Part shown: in pieces, positions 9,026 to 18,752 of the stretch
Layout of the letters: the number at the start of each line of letters is the position of its first letter
Numbering within the stretch: position 1 is the first letter of the stretch
Source: Capsicum annuum
Lineage: Eukaryota; Streptophyta; Magnoliopsida; Solanales; Solanaceae
Assembly: GCF_002878395.1 (NCBI RefSeq)
Contig: NC_061112.1
Coordinates: 38,098,562-38,162,561 of the forward strand
DNA length: 64,000 bases
Direction: 5' to 3'
Notes under the pieces: generated by a model
What the model saw: the letters and a program-made list of their open reading frames with translations, nothing else
What the model was told of the DNA's origin: nothing
Database searches by the model: none
Position numbers and translations under genes: made by a program

Positions 9026-10416
9026 CAGATTTGCGTTACTTAGTTTATTTAGCCTTTGAGATTGTTACTTTGGTGGTCATCACATTATGGTGACTTGAAT
9101 GAATAATCTACTAATAAAAGGCATGTAAATGAACACTTAATGCAACAACAATGAGGTAGGGAGCTGTTAGCACACAAAATAAAGTGTTTAGAAGCTGAAA
9201 ATACACATGGGTCTTATTTGAGTAAACGGAGAACTTCTGAATTTTTCTAGTGAAAATAGATATTCAGGTTTAATAATAAGAATGTATTGAAGTGTTTTAA
9301 CATATTAGAGAGTGGGAACAAGGTCATTCGCTTCATGGGATATAAACAATGCCATTATGTATCACTTGTTAAAGGATAACCTCAGAAGCTTACTTGATGG
9401 ACCAAATGTTCGATTTCATGCCAAAGAATGCAAAATAGAGTATGCCTTACATACCTGGTTGTACAACTCCAATACCAGCCCAAATCGACTTCCCGCCCTT
9501 TTAGATTACTTATCTACAATGAAATATATGGCAAACTAATATTAGCAACCAACCGTCACATTTTGGCTATTTAACTTCACCAAAATAGCAATTGGGCAGT
9601 AAGCCTTTACTCTATTAATCAAGGGTGTTATCTTAACCTTTTTCTCCTCTAATTACACCCACATACCATACATGTTCTTATAAGATTCATGGAAATCACT
9701 TCAGCTTCATTACACATTCCAAACCATACGCAAAACAAATTGCATAGTAATAAATGCAATAATTCGTTCGGTGGTGTACCACCACACCTTTCTTCTATAT
9801 TTCAATCTGAATTAGTCAAACCTTTCTCCAACAAAACCTAGCAGCCCACAACATATACATACAAAACATTCCATAAAACAGCCCCAAATTCCTTTTATTT
9901 TAGCAATCAATTATTAAACTCATCATCTTTTGAGTTCTCAATAACAACACATCTATAATTCTCTATCAAATTCATATACACGGAGAAAAAAAAGGAGCAG
10001 TCACCTTGCCTCAGTTTTGTAACTTGTTCTTTTAAATTTGAGCTCCTTAAGAACTTCAACTTTTACTTTCCTTCACACTTTAAGCCAAAAAAGAAAAGAG
10101 AAGTTCCTTAATATCAAAGAAAAGTGAGCAGGTTGCTTGTTCTATATTCTGCCATATACTTATAATTAAGCACTTCTAACATCTTTTCCTAATTTTCCAT
10201 GAGATAATTAAACAAAAACTAAAGTGTTTTCATTTACCTTGGGCTACAAAGGTTGGGGTTTCTTCTAGAACCCTAGAAAGGAAAATAGGGCTGCTCCTGT
10301 AACCCTTTTTATGACTTAATAATGAGGGAAATGACTAGCAACTTCTTTTTATAAAGCCTCTATTTTTGGCCATCGACCTAGCTGATTTTGAACCAAAAAT
10401 TTAATCAAATTGATCC

Positions 10417-10485
10417 AAGTAGGTGATGCACCTACTTAAGGAGTTCAAGTAGCTCAAAATGTCAAAGTAGGTGATGCACCTACTT
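10417..10485. repeat. Pair of perfect 9-bp-arm hairpins in C LTR
   Basis: AAGTAGGTGATGCACCTACTT occurs at 10417-10437 and again at 10465-10485. Arms of 9 bp (AAGTAGGTG/CACCTACTT) enclose a 3-base loop. Conserved or slightly varied in every LTR of the family in the window. Confidence 0.85.
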
Positions 10486-10988
10486 GCTTAATTTCTTAGT
10501 TGGGCTCAATTATATTTGGGCCTTGGCAGATTTGAGCACTGGGCCATTTTTCATTTTTCTTCTTCTTTTACTTAATTTGGGATCAAATAAGTATTCTAAT
10601 AAAGGCCCAAATCTGATTCATGGACTTGGTCCATTAACTTGCATCATATAGCTCAAGTAGGTGACTCACCTGATAGCTTAATTAAGTCAAGCAAGCACCT
10701 CAATATTTTATTCCATTTTCAGCTCCTAACCCCTTTAATCTAACCTTAAACTTATACACACTTGATCACTTTAAAATTCTGATTCAAATACAAACTTATG
10801 ATCCCAAGTTTAAATAGCTGTATCTACGTTAACTTGGTCGAATAACATTAAACTGTACGGGCAGCATCTATAATTCCATCTACACCATTAAATACTTGCA
10901 TAACAAATCTCATCCGTTACTTATACCATAAGGCTACACCAGGTTCCATGTAATTAGAACAAGTACAAGCAAAATACGGGATGTTACA

Positions 10989-11286
10989 AAAATGTCTATT
11001 TATACTATTACGTAATAAAAGACTCTAATACCCTTAATGAAGCCTCAAAAGAGGCGCCTCTTGAGTGTAACTTAAGAGTGCAAAAAGTCCACAATACCCC
11101 TCCTTTTAGGCGCCCATGAGATGAAAGTAGTTCTTTCAAAGCTCTTCTTTACAAACCATCAAGTACCCTCCCTTAGTCGGATGCATCACACTCTCACACG
11201 CCTTCAAGTGCATAAACAATGATTGAAATTGTTGAAGTTCCTTAGCTTGACTTCAGGTGAAAGCCCTTGGCTTGGCACTTATATCA
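10989..11286 (-). repeat. Element D 5' LTR, first part (inverted)
   Basis: On the minus strand this starts TGATATAAGTGCC at 11286 and runs to the C insertion. It aligns with the beginning of the D 3' LTR (50073-50089, then 52800 on) and ends in the passage that resumes at 33503 on the plus strand. Flanks of C within it, atttt and attat, are a target duplication with one mismatch. A TATA box lies at 10996-11004 (minus). Confidence 0.8.
10996..11004 (-). promoter_or_regulatory. TATA box in D 5' LTR
   Basis: TATAAATAG on the minus strand, just upstream of the C insertion point. The matching box in the D 3' LTR is at 53057-53065. Confidence 0.6.
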
Positions 11287-11350
11287 CCTTTCCTTTCCAA
11301 ATCAACCATCTCTCTATATCACCTTTCCTTTCCAAATCAACCATCTCTCT
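11281..11350. repeat. Perfect 35-bp tandem duplication at the D LTR edge
   Basis: Bases 11281-11315 and 11316-11350 are identical. The unit includes the last six bases of the D LTR (atatca) and 29 bp of pyrimidine-rich flank, so the duplication is younger than the D insertion. Confidence 0.9.
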
Positions 11351-11865
11351 ACCCTCTCTCTCTCGACAGTCTCTCTTAACTCTCTCCCAACCAATAGTTT
11401 TGCAAAATTTCTCCCTTTAATTCCCAGCAACTTCAAGCTCCGGTGAAAAATATCTGGGCACCTTTCTTTTTGACTTTCAACCATCAATAGACGTGATAAG
11501 CAGTGTTCTCCAGCGATAACAAATTCAAGTTTTTCATCATCCCATTTCTTCTTTCACAGGTAAAAAATTATGACTTTTTATTTATGAAAAAAAGAAGAAA
11601 TTTGAGCCAACTTCTCTTCTAGTATTGGTTAATAATTTCAATATTTCTTGCTTAAATTTAAAATGTGGACTAAATAAAACCCTAATTTTTGGCATTTCTT
11701 CTCTATTCTATCCGGTGTGAAATATAATTTTTTATTGTTGTTGTAGTTCTTATTCTCGAACTGTTGATTTGATTTGTTGATAATTTTTTATCACCGTTGA
11801 TGTTCTTAGTGTGTGTGTGTTGTGTTGGTGTTGCTGGGTTGATTTATTATTTTTCTTGATAAAAA
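11351..11865 (+). other. Pyrimidine-rich stretch and possible 5' UTR with intron start
   Basis: 11351-11560 is CT-rich (runs of CTCTCTCTC), as in plant core-promoter and 5' UTR sequence. TTTCACAGGTAAAAAATT near 11555-11570 is a plausible 5' splice site. An intron from there to just before the ATG at 12584 would place the minisatellite arrays inside a 5' UTR intron of the Ulp1-like gene. This is inference; no transcript data are available. Confidence 0.35.
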
Positions 11866-12065
11866 TGGCATTGCAACAGATGAACCATCTGACGCAATAG
11901 ATGAACCATTTGGCACAACAGATAAACCAACCATCTGGCGCAATAAATGAACCATCTGGCATAATAGATGAACCATCTGATACAACAGATAAAATATCTG
12001 ATGCAACAGATGAAACATCTGATGCAACATATGAAATATTTGATGCAACAGATGAAACATCTAAC
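11866..12065. repeat. 21-bp palindromic minisatellite, array 1
   Basis: About nine degenerate copies of a 21-bp unit of the form GATGAAACATCTGATGCAACA. Because the period is a multiple of three it also reads as an open heptapeptide repeat (DETSDAT-like) at 11901-12092. I regard this as a by-product, not a gene. The unit contains the inverted pair AGATG/CATCT. Confidence 0.85.
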
Positions 12066-12480
12066 AGATCATTCACCTGGTGCAACAGATGAGTGATCTA
12101 TTTTTATTGTTTCTAACGAATTACTTATCCGCTGCAATAAGTTGGCTATAAGTTGCAACAGATAACCTACCTGGTGCAATAAATGGGTGATCTATTTTTA
12201 ATATTTCTAATGAATTACTTATCCACTGCAACAGGTTGGTTATAAGCTGTAACATATAACCTAATTGGTGCAATAGATGAGTGTCTATTTTTATTATTTC
12301 CAATGGATTACTCATCCGCTGCAACAGGTTGGTTATAAGTTGCAACAGATAACCTACCTGGTACAACAAATATGTAATCTATTGGAACTATTTCCAACAG
12401 AATGCTTTTCCGCTACAATAGGTTGGTTATATATTTCAACAGATATCCTACCTGGTGCCACAAATGTGTGATTTATTGGA
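12066..12480. repeat. About 95-bp higher-order tandem repeat
   Basis: Five copies of a longer unit start with CCTGGTGCAACAGATGAGTG or variants at about 12077, 12171, 12262, 12357 and 12452. Each carries the CAACAGAT motif of array 1, plus a stretch with GGTTGGTTATAAGTTGCAAC. It follows array 1 without a gap. Confidence 0.8.
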
Positions 12481-14384
12481 ACAGTTATTTAATTATTGTA
12501 CATATTTGATTTACTGTTATCCTTTTTTAATGATGCATTAATCAATTATAATATTTTTTATGTTCTTATTAGTTTTAGATAATATGGCTCCCAAAAGAAA
12601 AGAAACTGAATTAAGTTCGAGTAAAGGAATACGTGAAGTAGCTAGGCTATATCCACTACTCTATGAGCTTGCTTTACAAGTGTTATCTCAATCAGGAGTA
12701 GAAGATGATGAACACGGGGAAGAGAAATATTTCAAAAGAGATGATCCAAATGCTAGCAGCCCTTCCATTGAAGAGTTGGTCAAAACCTTCAGCATTGATC
12801 ATTATCCGATGAGAATGCAGTGCGATGGTGCCACAGATTTAATAAGTAATTTTATGGTTAAGTCAGCCATGGGAAAATCTTTCAAAGCTTTTAAAAAAAT
12901 AATTCAAGAACAAAAATTGGATGCTTATTTTAGGGACAGCTACTTTGGGCAATATCTTGATTTATTGGAGGACAACAATGCTCATTTTTAAATGAAAATG
13001 GTATATGATCTTCTCAAGTCTGTTTATGTATGAAAACAAAGATAAGATGGATGAAGTATGGATAAATTACTATGGGATGCCTATTGTTTTGGTTGGAAGG
13101 AGTATGTCATAGTTACCAGATTAAAATATTATCGTCCATCTCCTTCTCAAGTTATACCTATTCTAACTCAAAAAAACAACCCACACACCCAAAAAAGGCA
13201 AAGGCAAGTCGAGTGATCATGATGACCTGGTGTCCCTTGTTGGACCAAGCTTCAAGAACATAAATTTGATCAAAGCATTAAAAGGTAAAAGACTTTCATA
13301 GAAGCACAAGCAATCATTGTGCTTGGTTTGGTTTGTACATAATGTTCTTTGGGCGAGAGACGTTAACAAAAACATACCACTTGGTTTGATAAAGCTCTTC
13401 GAGGATCTTGAGGCATTTTCCAGCTATCCTTGAGGGGTTATGAAAGCTTCAAAATAACTGTCAAATATTTGTTGATTCCGTTAACGCCAAGGACAGTCAA
13501 CTTATATGGATTTTCATGGTAAATATTTTTTTTATTATGACATGATTCATTTTTTTATTCAATATTGCTTTTGATTTATTGACATTATTTTATAGGATTG
13601 GGCATTTGAAGTCATTCTTTATTTGAGACAACAAGTGAAATACCAGGAAAAAGTTCCCTATCCAAGAATCCTGAGATGGTTGTCTGCCAAAACTGATAAA
13701 AATTTAAAATTTCTTGATCTCTTCAAACCCCCCAAAGGAAGTAGTAAGTCTAATTCTAATTAAAATTTTGTTTTAATTATTAACTTTTTAAGATGATTTC
13801 ATCATCATTCTAATATATGTACTGATTTATTTTAGATTGTCCATCCGTGGCTTGTTCTGATGAATCGAGAGTTGAAGTGCCATTTTTTCTTACTTTACGG
13901 TCTGTGAAACTTTATCGGACCCTAAGGTCATTGATAGAATAAAGAAAGAATTGTTTGGAGAAACAACCATCACAAAAAAATAATTTTGAAGGCTGGGCTT
14001 GTTGTTGTTGATGATGGTAGTGGTAGTGGTGCTCCTCTTATAGTTTTTGAAATAATAAACCATTATGATTATGATCATACTGGTTAAACAGATTTTGCCA
14101 CTTCTAGTAAATGTTCTGCATGTAAACGTTAAGACTGCAAGGCAAACCATGATAGAGTGACTGCTTCTATAAGGGAAATGACATCTAAGAGGGGTGTCAT
14201 TCCATCAAAGAGGATTTCATATCCGTACACTCCACTAGAGATCAAGATGGCTAAGAGGAGAAGGAAAGAAATTTTGAAGGCATCATCAAGCATTAAAATG
14301 GCAAAATTGCAACTCCTCTGTATTTGTCTTGCACTTTTGATCAATATGCAAGGGCCACAGGAGATCAACATGAGTTGGAGAAGG

Positions 14385-14735
14385 TGAATATATATCATCT
14401 GTTCCAATAAATAAATAGACACATATTGTTTCAACAGATTATACATCTGCTGAAATTATCAAACAGATATATATATTTGTTGCAACTGTCGTATAACCTG
14501 TTGCATCAGATGCGTTATCTGTTGCAATAAATATATCTATCTATTTCAGCAAATCAAATAGGTCTTAGTACTATTTTAATTTATACCAACAGTTGAGTTA
14601 TATGTTGTAACAGATGGGTTATCTATTTGAAATTATCATACAACTCTATTTTTCCTATTTGAGTTTGTCCCAATAGATGATCCATCTAATACAACAAATA
14701 GACAATCTATTGTATATCTATGATTAGCATTGACA
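14385..14735. repeat. Palindromic minisatellite, array 2, in an Ulp1 intron
   Basis: Irregular units built on ATCTGTTGCAACAGAT-like half-sites (for example gttatctgttgcaataaata near 14515 and caacagatgggttatctatt near 14610). Same motif as array 1, between coding pieces ending near 14385 and resuming at 14752. Confidence 0.75.
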
Positions 14736-15186
14736 ATTTTAACTTTTCAGGTGGATGTCACAGTAGAGGCTACTGCTGAACAACATAATATCATAGTTGA
14801 TAATTCATCAACTAATTTTATAGAAGAAGAAAAAGTAGAGCTTGTCTGTTTGGGAGAACCCGTTTAAAGGGTTCAACATCTCGGATGAGGCTCCAAAAAA
14901 CTAACAAAGTTGATCAATGACTATTCAGAATGGATTGTTGATGGGCTATTAAAGCATCACACCGACAGGTACATAAATCCTTTTTAAAGATATTGATTTA
15001 TACAATTCTTGTTGTAAAAATTGGCATTAACACATATAAATCATGTAGAAAATAAAATGATGAATACTACAAAGTGAATAAATCGAGTCTTGATCTTGAT
15101 ATGTTCAACTTTGTTTTTGTATATCCTGGAATGAAGGATTGGTTCTATTTGATGTCACAACCGCAAACTTGCTGGAATGATAAGGT

Positions 15187-15289
15187 TTAAATGCGACACA
15201 TATTACTATTAATTAATACTTTATTTAATTGCATCTGTGTATTAATTTTATTGTCACATAATCTGAAATATTTGATAATATGTACAGCA
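15187..15289 (+). other. Probable intron of the Ulp1-like pseudogene
   Basis: AT-rich stretch beginning GTTTAAATG just after AATGATAAG and ending just before CAGCACATCAATGTC, where C48 homology resumes. Consistent with an intron, donor imperfect. Confidence 0.4.
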
Positions 15290-16110
15290 CATCAATGTCA
15301 CTTTTTACTACCTTCAAAAGAAGGCCAAGTTGCAAACACAAGAACAATACAAATACATTACAGTAATTGTTTCTACAAAGTTTACATCATTAATACCTAC
15401 GATGGGTTTTGTCAAAAACAATCGAAAGTTTTCCCAAATGAGGAATGCTTAATCTACATCAACAAAGGTTTTAACATTCCAGTTGGCTTAACTTGGCATT
15501 TGGTCGATGAAGTGTACATCCCAATCAATTGTGGTGATGAATTCCATTGAGTGTTAGCTGTCATCATTCTAAAGAAGAGGCGCATCCGATTTTATGACTC
15601 GATGTTGTGAAGGAGATGTTTTGGTCCGTTGTCTGGGATACAAAAGTTGCCTAAAATATTGCCTATATAACTTGATATGAGTGGCTTTTTGGACCATAAG
15701 GTTCATACTGATTGGTCGATTATTGAAGCATACAAAAATAAAATGGGTAATTCATTTGATGTAGAATATGTTGAAGGAATTGCTCAACAACCTATTGGTA
15801 GCCTATAAGTATCATGATTTAGTTTCATTTCATAAATTTTACAACGCTTACATGAACTGCAAGATATGGATTATCTATTTTTGTAAACGTGGGGATAGTG
15901 GTCTTTTTATTGCCATTTATACCGAGTATTTAAGCGATGGATTACAAGTACCACATGATGAAATTGGTGCTAGATTACTCCGAAAAAGATGTGCTACTTT
16001 TTTATGGAAATACGGAGAACCAAAAGCTCAGAAATTGTATGCAAGCGACATTAAAGATCCATGACGACCAAAGACGAATTCCATAGCACTGGATGAAGAA
16101 CAACTTATCC

Positions 16111-16369
16111 ATATTGAGTAGATTATTTATAGCTTGAGTCTGTCAAACTAATAACCTCTCCTTTATAATTGTTGGCACCAAAGGTTAAATTGTTAATTTA
16201 TTTGTAGAGTTGATCATTTGTACCTATAATAATTTTTTTACATTTCATTTATTTGTTGAGTTATTTCATATAATTTTTGAAGGCTTCGATTTATTTTATG
16301 TTGTCTATGAATATAATTTAATCCTTTGTTTTGAACTTATTAATTGAAATGGAATACTAGATTCAAATA
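16111..16369. other. AT-rich spacer after the Ulp1-like pseudogene
   Basis: No gene seen. The first bases, ending in a stop, match the C-terminal codons of Ulp1 homologues; the rest is AT-rich and could be the former 3' UTR. Confidence 0.4.
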
Positions 16370-16690
16370 TCGCAATAGATAATACATCTGTTACAACAGA
16401 CGACATATCTGTTAAAAATTATCAAACAGATTTAGACATGTGTTGCAACATGTAGGTCATCTGTTGGAAATTATCAAATAGATCTTCCTGCTTTTTTGAT
16501 TTGTTTCAATAGATTACCTATCAGTTGCAACAGATAGACTATATGTTATAACAAATTATATATTTGTTGCGACAGAGACTGAGACATCTGCATAATGAAA
16601 TAGATGACCAACCTATTACAATAGATAATCAATCTGTCATAATAAATATACTATCTGTTACAACAGATAGACAGTCTGTTGCATAAAAAA
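16370..16690. repeat. Palindromic minisatellite, array 3
   Basis: Irregular repetition of CAACAGAT/ATCTGTTG half-sites (for example gttgcaacagatagactata near 16523 and ctgttacaacagatagacag near 16657), lying between two convergent Ulp1-like sequences. Confidence 0.75.
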
Positions 16691-16718
16691 ACCAACTTTC
16701 GTCAAATATAAAAAATTG

Positions 16719-17387
16719 TTATGGTGTTTGTCTTTGTACATTTTCTTCTTTATATGCAGGCTCCAAGCATTTAGTTAGTACCCCATAAGCCCAGACCTCT
16801 TGCATTCTTTCTACAATGGTGTCGCATAGACCAGACAATTCTGTGTCGGTCAGTAAACATTCGATGTATGCAAGCGCGTACAGGCACACATCACTAGTTT
16901 TATTTTTTTGAAGGTCCATGCCCTTGTTTCAACCTTTAAAATCCCATGCTTTCTTCATCAAGACTTCCGCTGGCAAATAATCCATTAGTTTACTCTGCCT
17001 CAAGAAGCTAGGGAGCAAATCTAACAGTGGCAACATATGGATAAAAAAGGTGCCATTGTTGAAGTCATAAACCTTAATCTTTCCCTCCTCAAGAAGTATC
17101 TCAACAATGAGAAAATATTTGACTTCCACATTCATGGCTGCAACAATTCTCTTTACCTTGGTCCAGCTCTTGTCATGTAGATATGGCCTCTTCCTTCTAA
17201 CATAGTTAATTATATCTTCCTCCCATTTGTACATCGAAACTAACCAATCAAATCTCGGACCACTGGGAGTTTCAGCTAGATCCTTGAGATAATTGTATCT
17301 ATTCTTGAAATTATTGTAGAAGTTGAGGTCTATTATCCTATTGGCAGCATCATAATCATCTGGGTATGCTAGTTGTTTGCCTCTCAC
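16719..17387 (-). pseudogene. Second Ulp1-like C-terminal fragment, antisense
   Basis: Minus-strand reading from 17387 starts MRGKQLAYPDDYDAANRIID and runs to TGA at 16929-16931. The same frame continues without further stops to 16719, giving about 222 codons with one nonsense mutation. It matches the C-terminal protease region of plant Ulp1-like proteins: the passage EEGKIKVYDFNNG holds the Asp strand, and SDVCLYALAYIEC is the Cys region. The latter reads D-V-C-L, not D-C-G, and the expected His-Trp is K-Y, so the triad is incomplete. It is convergent with the plus-strand pseudogene but too different in sequence to be a simple inverted duplicate. Confidence 0.62.
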
Positions 17388-17446
17388 GAGAAAGAGAATT
17401 TTATCAACATACTGTGATATAAGAAGATAATTTTTAAATAGGTTAG
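17388..17446. other. Short unassigned spacer before element E
   Basis: AT-rich, no gene seen. The last five bases, gttag, would be the target-site copy at E's left edge; the partner copy is not in the window. Confidence 0.35.
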
Positions 17447-18120
17447 TGATACAAGCACAAGGAGCATCAAAAGCACAAAGTATGGTCTACGGGTCAAGGG
17501 TTTGGAATTAGCAAGAAATTGAAGACTTTTCAAAGTATTTTGAAGCCTTGGTCAAGAGAAGGAAGGAAGGGAACTTATACACTCAAGAGGCACCTCAAGT
17601 GAAGGCCATTGAAGTCATTATGCACTCCAAAACAACACTCAAATGGCGCCCCAAATTCCCTCCCTCATTAAGGGCATTTTTGTCTATTAAATGTAATAGT
17701 ATAAATAGACCATTTTACTTCTCTTTTCATTAGACTTTGATAAAATTGGATATTACTCTTATATTGTAGTTTTTATTCTCTAGTTTTAGCTCTTAGAATC
17801 CAAAAGTGGTCCAAGAACATTTGAAATTAGGGTTTCACTTGTTTTGGATAATTTGGCAAGAAAGATGGTTTGAGGAAGAGTGTTTTCTTTGGGTCACCTA
17901 AGAGGAAGGTTTGAACTCTTGTTTGTGAAGTGTGTTTGGAGATTTGAAATATATTCTAGTGCTAATCACTTAATAAGAGTAAGGGTCTTTCTATCTATCT
18001 TTCAATTTCAAGTAATCTTCTTCTTCATCTCTATTCTATGTGTTGTTTTCTCTTTGTTTGGTTGTTGGAATTTGTATCTTAGTATCCAATTTTGTGTGTT
18101 TGGTAGTCTTTAGGCTATCA
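17447..18120 (+). repeat. 5' LTR of element E
   Basis: 674 bp, TGATACAAGC...GGCTATCA, with a TATA box at 17700-17708. Related to the D LTR and the J LTR, most clearly in the second half. Confidence 0.82.
17700..17708 (+). promoter_or_regulatory. TATA box in LTR of E
   Basis: TATAAATAG followed by accatttt, as in the D LTR at 53057-53065. Confidence 0.6.
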
Positions 18121-18122
18121 TT

Positions 18123-18135
18123 TGGTATCAAACCC
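18123..18135 (+). other. Primer-binding site of E
   Basis: TGGTATCAAACCC, two bases after the LTR; methionine-tRNA-like. Confidence 0.7.
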
Positions 18136-18752
18136 TTGGTTAGGGTTGTTCCAACATCCCTAAATCTTGGTTTTAGTGTTCTTATATAGAAAATCTCATT
18201 AAAAAAAAGTCAAAAATCAGAAAATACCAAATAAATTGTGTGTTGTCTTGTGTGTTTGTTGTAGATCCGAATTTTCCAAGTTAGATCTACAATTTTTTGT
18301 TGGCTTTTGAAGGTTTCTAGCACATAGGGAGTCTAGATCTACTTTTAGATTGAAGTTTGGTTGAGTTTGAGCGAAGAACCTCAATGAACATGGTGTTTTT
18401 GAAGCTTTTGTGCTAGATCCTAAATTTACCCTTGTGATTTAGGCGTGTTTGGTGTCTGAATTTTAGTTGGTTGAGGTTGTCTTGGCATAAGGAACCTAGA
18501 TCTATAAAAAAATTTAGATTTGGAGCTCATTTGCTTGGTGGTCAAACTTGATCAAGACTTGAATATTCATATTGTTCATCCATGATCTTCATATCTTAGT
18601 GAAGAAGAATGTTCAAGGGTGTAGTTCCATCCAAAAAAGGGAAGAAAGAGAGTGAAAAGTTGTTATTCCAAAAGCATATTCAAAGAATATTCCATTCTTC
18701 CAAAAGGAGGAGGGGACTAGGGAACAACAAAGTACACTTGCAAGTACAAAGG

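Larger units (their letters stand above)
5455..10988 (-). mobile_element. Element C, 5' half (LTR, gag, protease, RT N-part), inverted
   Basis: Read on the minus strand from 10988 this is a 5' LTR (10988-8166), primer-binding site, gag, protease and the first part of reverse transcriptase, ending at 5455 against the B LTR. The other half (rest of RT, RNase H, integrase, chromodomain-like tail and 3' LTR) is at 28188-33502 on the plus strand. The two LTRs share private variants, for example the CTGATAGCT next to a GTAGGTGACTCACC motif, where H has CTACTAGCT. They are therefore the pair of one element. This is a Ty3/gypsy element of the Del/Tekay type, judging from gag, RT and the chromodomain-like end. 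Confidence 0.85.
8166..10988 (-). repeat. 5' LTR of element C
   Basis: 2.8-kb LTR. Minus-strand start is TGTAACATCCCGTATTTTGC (10988) and its end GGCATGACA (8166). It carries a three-copy tandem repeat (8868-9025), two perfect hairpin motifs (10417-10437, 10465-10485) and a third related one near 10653. It pairs with 30646-33502. The short plus-strand ORFs inside it (for example 8349-8585, 9312-9539) recur as non-coding LTR sequence and are not genes. Confidence 0.87.
12584..16110 (+). pseudogene. Decayed Ulp1 (C48) protease-like gene with DUF1985-type N-terminus
   Basis: This resembles the multi-exon Ulp1-like proteins expanded in Solanaceae. Exon 1 (ATG 12584) encodes [20 protein letters not shown] and a DUF1985-like region to 12991. 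The TAA there stands where homologues have Gln, and homology continues beyond it. Later pieces include 13080-13286 and 13290-13520 (ending at a GT donor), 13597-13745, 13837-13980, 14140-14385, 14755-14970 and 15055-15186. The C48 domain lies at 15290-16064: catalytic His at 15545-15547 followed by TGA (15548-15550) where Trp is expected, Asp at 15596-15598, and a Ser codon (15897-15899) where the catalytic Cys of D-C-G should be. With at least three stops and frame breaks it cannot be functional. Introns hold minisatellite arrays. Such genes are often carried by Mutator-like elements, but no terminal inverted repeats were identified. Confidence 0.72.

Noticed and set aside
9312..9539. 75-codon ORF in the C LTR
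   Set aside because: The other LTRs of the family do not keep the frame; LTR sequence only.
11901..12092. ORF with heptapeptide repeats (DATDETS-like) as a possible repeat protein gene
   Set aside because: It is the 21-bp minisatellite read in one frame; the opposite strand is open as well, and copies vary as non-coding DNA would.
11866..12480. CRISPR-like repeat array
   Set aside because: Units are contiguous and degenerate, without constant repeats alternating with unique spacers, and the context is a plant genome.
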